DNA from: an uncultured Clostridia bacterium
Lineage (GTDB): Bacteria > Bacillota > Clostridia > Christensenellales > CAG-917
DNA: 54,954 nt
Reading direction: 5' to 3'
Assembly: GCA_947382865.1 (NCBI GenBank)
Contig: CANDBF010000004.1
Span: 1 to 54,954, forward strand
Part shown: one piece after another, positions 19,312 to 30,767 of the stretch
Layout of the letters: each line of letters starts with the position of its first letter
Position numbering within the stretch: the first letter of the stretch is position 1
Notes under the pieces: generated by a model
The model's database searches: none
What the model was told of the DNA's origin: nothing
Seen by the model: only the letters and a program-made list of their open reading frames with translations
Made by a program: the position numbers and the translations under genes

Positions 19312-21249
19312 TTATTTTATGACCTTGGTCGCAACCTCGACAAGAGCTTTCGCCACAAACGCGTCCACGCTCATAACGCCCAGATCACCCTCGCTGCGAT
19401 GGCGTACGGACACGACGCCCTGCTCCGCCTCCTTGTCGCCGATAACGAGAATGTACGGCACTTTTTCAAGCTGAGCCTCGCGGATTTTCTTGCCCAGCTT
19501 TTCGCTCCTCAAATCCGCCTCAGCGCGCAGACCCGCAGCAGATAGAACGTCCTTTATCTCTCTCGCCTTATCGACCGTTCTGTCCGTCAGAGACAGCACG
19601 CGCACCTGCTCGGGAGCGAGCCACATCGGGAACGCGCCGTTGTACTTTTCAATCAACATTCCGAGCGTGCGCTCGTAGCATCCGATAGAGCTTCTGTGGA
19701 TGATATAGGGCACCGCCTTTTCGCCGTTTTCGTCGATATAAATCATATCGAAGCGCTTTGCGAGCGAGAAGTCGATCTGCACGGTGAAAAGCGTATCCTC
19801 TTTTCCGTGCACGTTTCTGCCCTGCACGTCGAGCTTGGGTCCGTAGAACGCCGCCTCGCCCCATGCCTCTTCATAATTGATGCCTATGTCGTCGAGAATG
19901 GTTTTCATTGTGCTTTCGACCTTCTCCCATTCCTCTACGCTGCCGACGTACTTATCTGCATTCTTCGGGTCCCAACGGGAGAAACGATACCAGATGTCGT
20001 CGGATATTCCAAACACTCCCGCCAGATACTTGATAAGATCCACGCATCCCAAAAATTCTTTTTCCAACTGGTCGGGGGTGCATACTATGTGACCGTCGGC
20101 AAGCGTAAACTGGCGTATTCTGGTGAGTCCGTGCATTTCACCGCTCGCTTCCTTGCGGAATTCGGTTGCGGTTTCGGCATATCTCACGGGAAGGTCGCGA
20201 TAGCTTTTGAGTCCGTTTTTGTAGATTGTAAACTGCAACGGGCAGGTCATAGGACGCAGACACAGGATTTCGTCGTCGACGTCCTCGTCTCCGATGTAGA
20301 ACATCTTGTCCTTGTAGTGGTCCCAGTGTCCCGAGGTGATAAACAGATTGTTTTTGGTCATTATCGGCGTCTTTGTGAGTAGATAACCACGCTTTTGCTC
20401 CTCGTCCTCGACGAAGCGCTGCATAAGCTGGATAACTCTCGCGCCCTTAGGCATAATGAGGGGCAGACCCTGACCGATATTCTCGTCCGTCATAAAGAAG
20501 CCCAGCTCGCGTCCGACCTTGTTGTGGTCGCGGGATTTTGCCTCTTCCAACCTCTGAATATATTCCTCCAAATCGCTCTTCTTCTCGAAGCAGGTGCCGT
20601 ATATGCGGGTGAGCATCTTGTTTTTTTCGCTTCCTCTCCAATACGCGCCCGTAAGCGACGTGAGCTTGAACGCCTTAATTCTGCCCGTAGACGTAAGATG
20701 CGGACCGCTGCAAAGATCTATAAAATCGCCCTGCTGATAAAAGGATATTTCCTCTCCCTCGGGGATATCGGCAAGCAGCTCGGTCTTGTATATCTGCTTG
20801 GATTTGCGGATCAGCTTTTCCGCCTCTTCGCGGGAAAGCACGATGCGCTTGATGGGCAGATTGGCTTTTATGATACTCTTCATCTCCGCTTCGATTTTGT
20901 CGAAGTCGCTCTGATTAATCGGAGTTTTGAAATCGAAATCGTAATAAAATCCGTTATCCACGGCGGGACCTATTGCAAGCTGAACCGTCGGATAGATGTT
21001 TTTTACCGCCTGCGCGAGCACGTGCGAACAGGTGTGACGATATACGCGCTTGCCCTCCTCGCTGTCGAAGGTAAACACCTCGAAATTGCAATCCCTGTCG
21101 ATAAGGGTGTCCATCGATACGAGCTGACCGTCAATGCCGCATACGATTGCGGCTCTTGCAAGCCCCTCGCTTATCTGCTTTGCCGCTTCGTACGCGCTCA
21201 TCGCGCCTGCGAGCGACAGTTTGCTGCCGTCTTTTAGAGTAAGTTCCAT
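19312..21249 (-). CDS. thrS: Threonine--tRNA ligase
   Basis: Charges tRNA-Thr with threonine. The 645 residues show the full-length layout: an N-terminal TGS domain (ELTLKDGSKL...), the editing domain with HTCSHVLAQ near residues 72-80 and a later CSGPH zinc/editing motif, the class II catalytic core with MTCP and TRIRQFTLADGH, and a C-terminal anticodon-binding domain. GCGCGGAGG precedes the ATG. The leader is only about 65 nt and contains no T-box sequence or specifier hairpin, although many Bacillota thrS genes have one. Confidence 0.97.
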   Translation of the reverse strand: MELTLKDGSKLSLAGAMSAYEAAKQISEGLARAAIVCGIDGQLVSMDTLIDRDCNFEVFTFDSEEGKRVYRHTCSHVLAQAVKNIYPTVQLAIGPAVDNGFYYDFDFKTPINQSDFDKIEAEMKSIIKANLPIKRIVLSREEAEKLIRKSKQIYKTELLADIPEGEEISFYQQGDFIDLCSGPHLTSTGRIKAFKLTSLTGAYWRGSEKNKMLTRIYGTCFEKKSDLEEYIQRLEEAKSRDHNKVGRELGFFMTDENIGQGLPLIMPKGARVIQLMQRFVEDEEQKRGYLLTKTPIMTKNNLFITSGHWDHYKDKMFYIGDEDVDDEILCLRPMTCPLQFTIYKNGLKSYRDLPVRYAETATEFRKEASGEMHGLTRIRQFTLADGHIVCTPDQLEKEFLGCVDLIKYLAGVFGISDDIWYRFSRWDPKNADKYVGSVEEWEKVESTMKTILDDIGINYEEAWGEAAFYGPKLDVQGRNVHGKEDTLFTVQIDFSLAKRFDMIYIDENGEKAVPYIIHRSSIGCYERTLGMLIEKYNGAFPMWLAPEQVRVLSLTDRTVDKAREIKDVLSAAGLRAEADLRSEKLGKKIREAQLEKVPYILVIGDKEAEQGVVSVRHRSEGDLGVMSVDAFVAKALVEVATKVIK

Positions 21250-21318
21250 AAATACCTCCGCGCAATCAACCTCACAAAGGCTGTACGCATTTATTTTCGC
21301 TCTTTTGGAGCAAACACT

Positions 21319-21346
21319 ATTATATCACCCTGTGCTTCAAAGTCAA
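21319..21346 (-). promoter_or_regulatory. thrS promoter
   Basis: Minus strand TTGACT (21341-21346), 16-bp spacer, TATAAT (21319-21324), with TGA just before the -10 box. It diverges from the pnuC promoter 60 bp away. Confidence 0.75.
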
Positions 21347-21406
21347 ACCAAAATAGCGCCGCATTGCCGCTTTATTGCAAATTTACACGGCATTTTTTCT
21401 CCTCGC

Positions 21407-21435
21407 TTGACATTGCACGCGTACTGTGATAAATT
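21407..21435 (+). promoter_or_regulatory. pnuC promoter
   Basis: Perfect TTGACA (21407-21412), 17-bp spacer and TAAATT (21430-21435). The transcript should start near 21442 and carry a leader of about 110 nt. Confidence 0.65.
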
Positions 21436-21441
21436 TTTCTA

Positions 21442-21550
21442 AACCCTATAACAACTGCTGCCACCGGGTAGCGCAATGCTCGGCATTCGTCGATACGTCG
21501 TTAGGTCTTAGAAGACGTATCATTCGGATGCCTATTTAATTTGAAAGCGA
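21442..21550 (+). promoter_or_regulatory. Structured pnuC leader, candidate riboswitch
   Basis: The leader folds into consecutive helices. GCTGCC-ACCG-GGTAGC occupies 21457-21472. A two-tier stem at 21482-21532 has outer GGCAT/ATGCC and inner GATACGTC/GACGTATC around a 14-base loop. AATGC (21475-21479) can instead pair with GCATT (21483-21487), which would break the outer tier. TCATTCG (21520-21526) is complementary to CGAATGA (21548-21554), which covers the start codon, and no Shine-Dalgarno sequence is exposed. Mutually exclusive helices that mask a start codon are the usual layout of a translational riboswitch. It does not look like a TPP or other family I can recognise. Confidence 0.55.
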
Positions 21551-22342
21551 ATGAAAAATATACGACTTACAAATCCATTCAAATGCCTTAAAGCGCGCGA
21601 CTATGTTATATGGTCGGCGTCAATAGTCATAAATTTTATCGCCTTTGCGGTGACGGGCTTTAAGGATGCGCTGACCTTTGTATCCGCCGCAGTAGGTGTG
21701 ACTTGCCTTATCTTCAACGCAAAGGGACACGTGATAAGCCAGATTCTGGGCGTCATCTTCGCGATATTTTACAGCATAGTTTCCTATTTTCTGCACTATT
21801 ACAGCGAGTTTATCACCTACGCTTTTATGTCGGGACCTCTTGCACTGCTCTCTATTGTCAGCTGGCTGAAAAATCCCTACGGCAAAAGCGGTCAGGTCGC
21901 CGTCGCAAAGCTCACCAAATCCAAAATTGCAATTATGTGCGTTCTCACCGCCGCGGTTACGACGGCTTTCTTCTTCATACTGAGAGCGCTGAATACTCCC
22001 AATCTGGCGGTTAGCACCGTATCCATTGCGACGAGCTTCCTCGCCTGCTTCCTTTTGATGGTACGCTCGCCTTGGTTTGCAGTGGCGTATGCCGCAAACG
22101 ACATAGTGCTCATTGTACTTTGGGTGTTGGCGACTATCAAAGACGCGGCTTATCTGCCGATGGTGACTTGCTTTGCTATTTTCCTGTTCAACGACATATA
22201 CACCTTTATAAGCTGGTGCGCGATGAAGCGCAGGCAGACGGCGGGCGGCGATGGAAGCTCTTCGGATAATGACGCCGACAACCTGATTGCCGAACCGCAA
22301 GAAGAAGATAATAATATGACTTCCGATTCGGAAAGCGAATGA
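21551..22342 (+). CDS. pnuC: Nicotinamide riboside transporter PnuC family
   Basis: A 263-residue inner-membrane protein with about seven transmembrane segments and the PnuC-family features FNAKGHVISQILGVIFAIFY (third helix region) and NDIYTFISW near the end of the membrane part. PnuC carriers move nicotinamide riboside by facilitated diffusion; related PnuT and PnuX proteins carry thiamine or riboflavin, so the substrate is probable rather than certain. A hydrophilic acidic tail of about 40 residues follows the last helix. The ATG has no Shine-Dalgarno sequence and lies in CGAATGA, which is complementary to the leader RNA upstream. It diverges from thrS and is monocistronic, ended by the terminator at 22378. 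Confidence 0.9.
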   Translation: MKNIRLTNPFKCLKARDYVIWSASIVINFIAFAVTGFKDALTFVSAAVGVTCLIFNAKGHVISQILGVIFAIFYSIVSYFLHYYSEFITYAFMSGPLALLSIVSWLKNPYGKSGQVAVAKLTKSKIAIMCVLTAAVTTAFFFILRALNTPNLAVSTVSIATSFLACFLLMVRSPWFAVAYAANDIVLIVLWVLATIKDAAYLPMVTCFAIFLFNDIYTFISWCAMKRRQTAGGDGSSSDNDADNLIAEPQEEDNNMTSDSESE

Positions 22343-22377
22343 TTTCGATAATCTAAACGATTTATTATTTATAGTTT

Positions 22378-22420
22378 ATGACAACAAAAAGGCGCGATGT
22401 TCGCGCCTTTTTGTTGTCAT
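22378..22420. terminator. Long perfect bidirectional terminator
   Basis: Twenty-base arms (22378-22397 and 22401-22420) around a TGT loop, with a GGCGCGA core and T-rich flanks on both strands. It separates convergent pnuC (plus) and lacZ (minus). Confidence 0.9.
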
Positions 22421-22435
22421 AATTCATCGTACTGA

Positions 22436-25471
<3,036 letters not shown>

Positions 25472-25506
25472 TTATCTTTGCCGTTTATTTTTGCTTTCTA
25501 GCATTA

Positions 25507-25525
25507 AAGGCGCTTTATGCGCCTT
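25507..25525. terminator. Weak hairpin after the zinc-ribbon gene
   Basis: AAGGCGC-TTTAT-GCGCCTT in the gap between the zinc-ribbon gene stop and lacZ. The T tract on the minus strand is short, so termination may be partial and read-through into lacZ is possible. Confidence 0.45.
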
Positions 25526-25541
25526 ATTGCGCCTGATAAAA

Positions 25542-26255
25542 TCATTTTTCAGGCACAAACAGTATTCTGCGGCAGTTAGGACACTCCGCATAGTCTCCCG
25601 CGTTTCTCAGCTTTGAACAAACGTTGTTGGGAACCTCCATATAACAGCGTCCGCACATTTTGCGGGCGGGGTCGTACTCAACGAACGCGGGCATTTTTTT
25701 CGTAGCGCGCAAAGACTGGTACGTCTCCATAAGAGGCGCGGGAATCTCCTTTTGCAGCGCGTCCAGATTTTTCTTTATCTCGACGACTCGTGGCTGACGT
25801 TCTCCTACAAACGAATTGTACTCCGTCTTCGCGGCGTTATACGCCTCGCTTGCCTTTACGCCCTGCTCCCACGTCTTCTTATAGCTGTCGTTCACCTGAT
25901 CTATTCTGGAAGCCGCAGAGCTCGCCTCCTTTTCCAGCGCGCCTATCTTCTCCGCGATTGCTGTCACGAGTTTGAGATAGTGCTCCGCCTCTCCTACGTC
26001 CTGAACGTCGTCGAGAATGCCGTCGAACTCGTCCAATTCGCTTTTGAGAGCGTCTATTCTCTCCTTCATGGAAGCATATCCGCCCAGCAGCTCGTTCGCC
26101 TCGGCTTTGAGTTTGCCGATCGTATTCGTCGCCGTGTCCAGACTCTTTTTGGCAAGTACGAATTTTTGTCTCACGTCGCTCTTTGCGACCTCAGCTTCGA
26201 GCGCGAGTAGTTCCTGATCCACCTTCTGATACTTCAAAATCTTGTCGAATTTCAT
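25542..26255 (-). CDS. Coiled-coil C4 zinc-ribbon protein
   Basis: A 237-residue protein with a long alpha-helical coiled coil (about residues 1-170, with Lys/Glu/Ala heptads) and a C-terminal zinc ribbon with ligands in CGRCYM and CPNCRR plus an intervening Cys. This is the conserved C4-type zinc-ribbon family (zf-RING_7), found next to nif3 in many bacteria; a nucleic-acid role is suspected for the family but not proven. GGAGGAAAT precedes the ATG, and the gene overlaps nif3 by 4 bp (ATGA), so translation is coupled. It is the last gene of the dnaG-rpoD operon. Confidence 0.85.
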   Translation of the reverse strand: MKFDKILKYQKVDQELLALEAEVAKSDVRQKFVLAKKSLDTATNTIGKLKAEANELLGGYASMKERIDALKSELDEFDGILDDVQDVGEAEHYLKLVTAIAEKIGALEKEASSAASRIDQVNDSYKKTWEQGVKASEAYNAAKTEYNSFVGERQPRVVEIKKNLDALQKEIPAPLMETYQSLRATKKMPAFVEYDPARKMCGRCYMEVPNNVCSKLRNAGDYAECPNCRRILFVPEK

Positions 26256-27001
26256 ATTTCCTCCAACAGCCTGAAAGGACTGTTCTGTTTTGCTTTTATA
26301 ATTTTTATTTGCGCCCCGTCAAGCGCGGCTTTAAGAATATCCTGCATAATTATTTCGCTCGAAAAGTGCGAGTATTCCGCAAGGGGAAATGCGTCGCCGA
26401 GCGCGTCGATATAATTGTGGTGCTTCAAATCCCCCGTCAGCAATGCGTCCGCGCACTCTCTCGCTCTCCCGTACTCACTTGCGCCGCTTCCGCTCACGGC
26501 GTAAACGCGGGATATTTTCGCATTCGGGTCTCCGACTATTCGCACGCTCCTGTCGTCAAGCCTCTGCGCCATGGTCTTCGCAAATGCGCCTAGAGTCTGC
26601 GGCTCTATATCGAATACGACTCCGCATCCGTCAAGGCTCGCGTTTTTTCCGAGCAAATCCGCAAGCGCGCGGTTTATGCCCTTTTCCGCCTTGTCCAGAT
26701 TCGTATGCATTGAGTAGACCGCGATACCGTTTTTCAGAAGCGCCGCAATCTGCCTGCCCTTTGCCGTATCCAAGTCTATTCTGTTTATCGGACGGAATAT
26801 GAAGGGATGATGCGTGACGATAATATTGCATCCCTCCTCAATCGCCTGCTCTATCACGCCGTCGGTGATGTCGAGCGCGAGCATAACGCCGCTGCACTCG
26901 CCGCTTGTTCCGCCGACCATAAGCCCTACGTTGTCCCACTCCTCGGCAAGAGACGGCGGGGCGAATTTTTCCAGCATAACTATAACTTCGGATATTTTCA
27001 T
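26252..27001 (-). CDS. Nif3-like dinuclear metal-centre protein
   Basis: Member of the Nif3/YbgI family (also annotated GTP cyclohydrolase 1 type 2), a toroidal metalloprotein of uncertain function. Metal ligands appear in THHPFIF, SMHTNLD and the C-terminal HFSSE. At 249 residues it is the short form; many Bacillota homologues carry a PII-like insert of about 120 residues in the middle, which is missing here. It overlaps trmK and the zinc-ribbon gene by 4 bp each, placing it firmly inside the operon. Confidence 0.9.
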   Translation of the reverse strand: MKISEVIVMLEKFAPPSLAEEWDNVGLMVGGTSGECSGVMLALDITDGVIEQAIEEGCNIIVTHHPFIFRPINRIDLDTAKGRQIAALLKNGIAVYSMHTNLDKAEKGINRALADLLGKNASLDGCGVVFDIEPQTLGAFAKTMAQRLDDRSVRIVGDPNAKISRVYAVSGSGASEYGRARECADALLTGDLKHHNYIDALGDAFPLAEYSHFSSEIIMQDILKAALDGAQIKIIKAKQNSPFRLLEEI

Positions 27002-27669
27002 TTATTCCTCCGTTTACGCGCGTTGCTCAGCGCGGATTCGAGCAGATTTATTCTCTTTTCAAGCTCCGCGTCGTAATGACGTGACAGGATATTCTTCTTA
27101 AATTCGAGCTCTTGCGCGGCTACTTTCTCGAAGCTGTCGCTTTCGTCGTAAAAAGCCCCGAACAACATCCTCAGCTCGTCTAGAGTCTGCTCCCCCTCTT
27201 CCGCTTTGAGCACGGTGTAGCGCTTGCCGCCGCATTCCACAGCGTCGTCGCACACAATCCTGTACTTTTGCCTTATAAGCTCCCTGCGCACCTTTTCGGG
27301 ATGAGTATTTGGCGAGAGCACGAAGTGCGAAAACCTCTTCCCATCCGCCGCCGCGCCCGCGAGTATTTCGGATATGACGTCGCCGCCGAGACCCGCAATC
27401 ACGACCGTATCCGCCTCTCTGTCCGCGACGGGAGACAGTCCGTCTCCCAGCCTTGTAGACATAATTTCGGATACGCCGTTGTCACGCGCGAGCTCTCTCG
27501 CCTTTTTCAGGCTACCCTCGCTTATATCCGTCGCGATAACCGCACTCGCTCTGTCCGTGCCTATCAGATAATATCCGAGCTTGCCGTGATCGCACCCTAC
27601 GTCCGCGACGGTGCCGTAGTCCACAAGCGACGCTATGCGCGCAAGCCTTTCGTCAAGCCGTATGGGCAT
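26998..27669 (-). CDS. trmK: tRNA (adenine22-N1)-methyltransferase
   Basis: A 223-residue class I SAM methyltransferase of the TrmK/YqfN family, which methylates N1 of A22 in tRNA of Gram-positive bacteria. The SAM pocket reads VADVGCDHGKLGYYL at the N-terminus, ATDISEGSLKKA follows, and VVIAGLGGDVISEIL occupies the motif IV position. A charged C-terminal helical extension is present, as in the family. Its ATG overlaps the rpoD stop by one base (TAATG). The order rpoD-trmK-nif3 is conserved in Bacillota and supports the call. Confidence 0.93.
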   Translation of the reverse strand: MPIRLDERLARIASLVDYGTVADVGCDHGKLGYYLIGTDRASAVIATDISEGSLKKARELARDNGVSEIMSTRLGDGLSPVADREADTVVIAGLGGDVISEILAGAAADGKRFSHFVLSPNTHPEKVRRELIRQKYRIVCDDAVECGGKRYTVLKAEEGEQTLDELRMLFGAFYDESDSFEKVAAQELEFKKNILSRHYDAELEKRINLLESALSNARKRRNK

Positions 27670-28715
27670 TAGTCGAAGTCCTTCAGCTTTTTGAGTCTGT
27701 TGGGGTGGCGGAGCTTACGCAGAGCCTTTGCCTCTATCTGACGGATTCGCTCTCTCGTAACGTTGAATTCGCGTCCGACCTCTTCGAGCGTTCTGGGATG
27801 GCTGTCGTCAAGACCGTAGCGCAGTCTGAGCACCTTTTCCTCGCGCGGAGTGAGCGTATTGAGCACCTGAATAAGCTGTTCTTTTAGCATATTGCTTTCC
27901 GCAACGTCGCTAGGCGACAGCGCGGTGTTGTCCTCTATAAAGTCGCCGAGATGGCTGTCCTCTTCCTCGCCTATCGGGGTTTCAAGCGACACGGGGTCCT
28001 GCGCTATCTTCTGTATTTCGCGCACTCGCTCCTCGGAGCAGCCCAGATGCGCCGCTATCTCCTCGGGAGAGGGCTCTCTGCCCAGCTTTTGAAGCAGCTG
28101 TCTTGTCGCGCGCACCTGCTTGTTTATAGTTTCCACCATATGCACGGGGATACGTATAGTCCTCGCCTGATCGGCTATCGCGCGGGTTATCGCCTGCCTT
28201 ATCCACCAAGTGGCGTACGTCGAGAACTTGAAGCCCTTTTTATAGTCGAACTTCTCCACCGCCTTCATAAGCCCGAGGTTGCCCTCCTGTATAAGGTCGA
28301 GGAACTGCATTCCGCGCCCGACGTACCTTTTTGCGATAGAAACGACGAGCCTAAGGTTGGCTTCGCTCAGAATGTGCTTGGCTTCCTCGTCGCCTTCCTC
28401 CATACGCTTTGCAAGCTCGATTTCCTGCTCGGCGGAAAGAAGCGGCACCTTGCCTATCTCTTTGAGATAGATTTTGACGGAGTCGTCTATGGAGCTGTCG
28501 ATAATCTTGTCAAGCTCTATCGTCTCCTCCTCATGCATCTCCTCAACCTTGACGTTTTCCGCCCGCAAGGTGTTGAACACCAGCTCCATATCCTCGGCGG
28601 TGGCGTTGAGATGCTCGAGCTTCGCCATAATATCGTCCTCTGTGACGGAGCCCTTTTCTCTTCCCATAGCGACTATTCTGTCTATCTCCAACTTCAACAG
28701 CTGCTCTCTGTCCAT
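27669..28715 (-). CDS. rpoD: Primary sigma factor RpoD (sigma-A)
   Basis: Housekeeping sigma factor. The 348 residues include a short region 1.1-like N-terminus, the [12 protein letters not shown] region 1.2, region 2 with [14 protein letters not shown] and the promoter-melting segment [16 protein letters not shown], region 3 ([12 protein letters not shown]) and region 4 with RYGLDD and the helix-turn-helix [21 protein letters not shown] that reads the -35 box. The frame is open 12 codons further, but AGGAGGAG precedes the ATG at 28715. It follows dnaG by 19 bp in the classic macromolecular-synthesis arrangement. Confidence 0.97.
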   Translation of the reverse strand: MDREQLLKLEIDRIVAMGREKGSVTEDDIMAKLEHLNATAEDMELVFNTLRAENVKVEEMHEEETIELDKIIDSSIDDSVKIYLKEIGKVPLLSAEQEIELAKRMEEGDEEAKHILSEANLRLVVSIAKRYVGRGMQFLDLIQEGNLGLMKAVEKFDYKKGFKFSTYATWWIRQAITRAIADQARTIRIPVHMVETINKQVRATRQLLQKLGREPSPEEIAAHLGCSEERVREIQKIAQDPVSLETPIGEEEDSHLGDFIEDNTALSPSDVAESNMLKEQLIQVLNTLTPREEKVLRLRYGLDDSHPRTLEEVGREFNVTRERIRQIEAKALRKLRHPNRLKKLKDFD

Positions 28716-28734
28716 AAACTCCTCCTGTGTGGCC

Positions 28735-30507
28735 TTATAGTTTTTCCCCAACGGATTTTGATTTCAATTTTTTTTGCAATGCGGCGATTTCGTTTACCGT
28801 AGCTTTTTTCTCCTCCGCGTCGGAAAGAGAATTATAAGCCGCTTTAAGCTCTGCGAGCCTCGCGCTCAGATACTCGTTGGCAAGCGTAAGCACGCAATCG
28901 ACGTAGTACTCCTCTTCCTTCGCCTTGCTTGCAAAGCCCAGATTTATGTCGAGCACGGCGTTTATCTCGGCATCGTCGATATAGTTGTACATCTGCCCGA
29001 CGTTGAAGCCGCCCTTGGGGACGGAAAGCGCATATTCGTACACCGCTCTGTGCACGTCGCTTGCAAACCAGTCCTTATTAAGCGCGGATAAATCCGCATA
29101 CGCGGCATTGTCCATAATCCTGCTTATGACAAACCTCGAAGCGCGCATTGCCTTTGTCGATTTATCGGAAACCATCTGCGGCTTCGCCTCCTGCGCTTTC
29201 AGAGACGCCGAGGAATCCAGCTCGTCGCGCAAGGTGCCGACGGATACGCGGCTAAGTTTGGATACGTTTTCGAGATAAACCTCGCGCTCGGAGCGGCTCT
29301 CTATCGTTCTGAGCACCCTCAAAGCCGCCTGCACGTATTTCGCCCTGCCGTCTACCGAACCCAGCTCGCATGCGTCCGCGCATAGCTTGAGCTTGTATTC
29401 GATGACGGGCAATGCCTCTTTTATGCGCTTCAAAAAAACCTCTTTCCCGTCCTCGCGCACTGTTTCGTCGGGGTCCTTGCCGTCTTCCAGCGATACGACG
29501 CGCACGTCGAGCCCGCAGTTTACGAGAGGCTCCACGTTTTTGACGGTGGCTTTCCTGCCCGCGCCGTCGCCGTCGTAGCAGACGTAAACCTTGGGCACAA
29601 GCCTTTTAAGCTCCCGCGCCTGTCCCTCGGTGAGCGCGGTGCCCATACCCGCAACCGCGTTGCGGATACCCGCCGCGCCGAGAGATATGACGTCCATATA
29701 GCCCTCGACGAGTAAAAGTTCCTGATACGCCTCACCCGCGCGCTTGTCCTGCTTGACGTAATTCACGCCGTATATCGTCCTGCCCTTGTCGAAGAGGACG
29801 GTGTTTGTGGAATTTTTGTATTTCGCGACGTCCGTCTCTCCGTGATACACTCTTCCGCCGAACGCCACGACCTCGTTCATTGAATTTATAATCGGAACTA
29901 TAATCCTGTTTGCAAATGAATCTGACGGACGGTCTACGCCGCCGATAAGACCGCAGTCCAACAGGTCTTTGAGCGCGTAGCCCTTCAAGCGCAGGTATCT
30001 CACCATACTGTCGTAATCGAGGGACAGTCCCAGTCCGTAGCGGTGAGAGGTCTCTTCGTTTATGCCGCGGTTTTCGAGATAAGCCCTCGCCTCTCTGCCC
30101 TTATCGGGGTCTGTAAGATTGTTCCTGTAATACCTCGCCGCGTCGCGCATCAGCTGTTTGAGCACCGCCGAGCGTTCCTTTTTCTCTGTGTAATGGGGGT
30201 CGATTTTGATCTCGGGAAGCTGCATCCCCGCCTTTTCGGCAAGATACTTCACCGCGTCGAAGAAGCTCATCGACTCCATTTCCATCACGAATTTTATAAC
30301 GTCGCCGCTAACTCCGCATCCGAAGCAGTGATAAAAGCCGCTGTCCTGATTTACGCAGAAAGACGGAGTCTTTTCGCCGTGAAAGGGACAGCACGCAAAA
30401 TACCGCCCGCCCTTCCTTTGAAGGGGCACGTATTGCGATATGATTTCCACAATATCGGTTTTGTACTTTAACTCCTCCATAAATTCGGGAGTGAAACCTT
30501 GAGCCAT
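28735..30507 (-). CDS. dnaG: DNA primase
   Basis: Makes RNA primers for replication. The 590 residues show a CHC2 zinc-binding domain ([22 protein letters not shown]) near residues 39-65, the RNA polymerase core, the TOPRIM fold with [10 protein letters not shown] near residue 260 and [10 protein letters not shown] near 308, and a helical C-terminal domain that binds the replicative helicase. The open frame extends 22 codons upstream to 30573, but those do not fit the family; the ATG at 30507 follows GTAGGA and gives the expected MAQGFTPEF start. First gene of dnaG-rpoD-trmK-nif3-zinc ribbon. Confidence 0.95.
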   Translation of the reverse strand: MAQGFTPEFMEELKYKTDIVEIISQYVPLQRKGGRYFACCPFHGEKTPSFCVNQDSGFYHCFGCGVSGDVIKFVMEMESMSFFDAVKYLAEKAGMQLPEIKIDPHYTEKKERSAVLKQLMRDAARYYRNNLTDPDKGREARAYLENRGINEETSHRYGLGLSLDYDSMVRYLRLKGYALKDLLDCGLIGGVDRPSDSFANRIIVPIINSMNEVVAFGGRVYHGETDVAKYKNSTNTVLFDKGRTIYGVNYVKQDKRAGEAYQELLLVEGYMDVISLGAAGIRNAVAGMGTALTEGQARELKRLVPKVYVCYDGDGAGRKATVKNVEPLVNCGLDVRVVSLEDGKDPDETVREDGKEVFLKRIKEALPVIEYKLKLCADACELGSVDGRAKYVQAALRVLRTIESRSEREVYLENVSKLSRVSVGTLRDELDSSASLKAQEAKPQMVSDKSTKAMRASRFVISRIMDNAAYADLSALNKDWFASDVHRAVYEYALSVPKGGFNVGQMYNYIDDAEINAVLDINLGFASKAKEEEYYVDCVLTLANEYLSARLAELKAAYNSLSDAEEKKATVNEIAALQKKLKSKSVGEKL

Positions 30508-30633
30508 CGATTGTCCTACTTTTCCCCATTCAACAGTGACGTTAAACGGAGACCCCGAGATTTTCCCCCACAAACAGGGACGTTTTTACACAATCAAACG
30601 CGGCGGTTTGACGGAGACCCCATGCGGGACTCC

Positions 30634-30663
30634 ATTATAGTAAACTAAATATATATACGTCTA
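30634..30663 (-). promoter_or_regulatory. Candidate dnaG operon promoter
   Basis: Minus strand: a perfect TATAAT (30634-30639) with only a weak -35 (TAGACG at 30658-30663, 18-bp spacer). The leader downstream holds two exact copies of GGGGTCTCCGT (30611-30621 and 30546-30556). Confidence 0.45.
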
Positions 30664-30722
30664 AATATTATATTATTCCTAAATTTTCCGAAAAATATAA
30701 TCAAAAATCGATATAAAACGAA

Positions 30723-30746
30723 ACGGGAGCGCAAAAGCGCTCCCGT
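30723..30746 (-). terminator. Intrinsic terminator
   Basis: ACGGGAGCGC-AAAA-GCGCTCCCGT forms a perfect 10-bp stem, followed on the minus strand by T-rich sequence. It ends the gene at 30768-32018 just ahead of the dnaG promoter. Confidence 0.85.
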
Positions 30747-30767
30747 CATATATCCTAAAAATGGCTA

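Noticed and set aside
21442-21550. TPP riboswitch upstream of pnuC
   Set aside because: The conserved CUGAGA and ACCUGAUCUGG segments are not present; the helices have a different layout.
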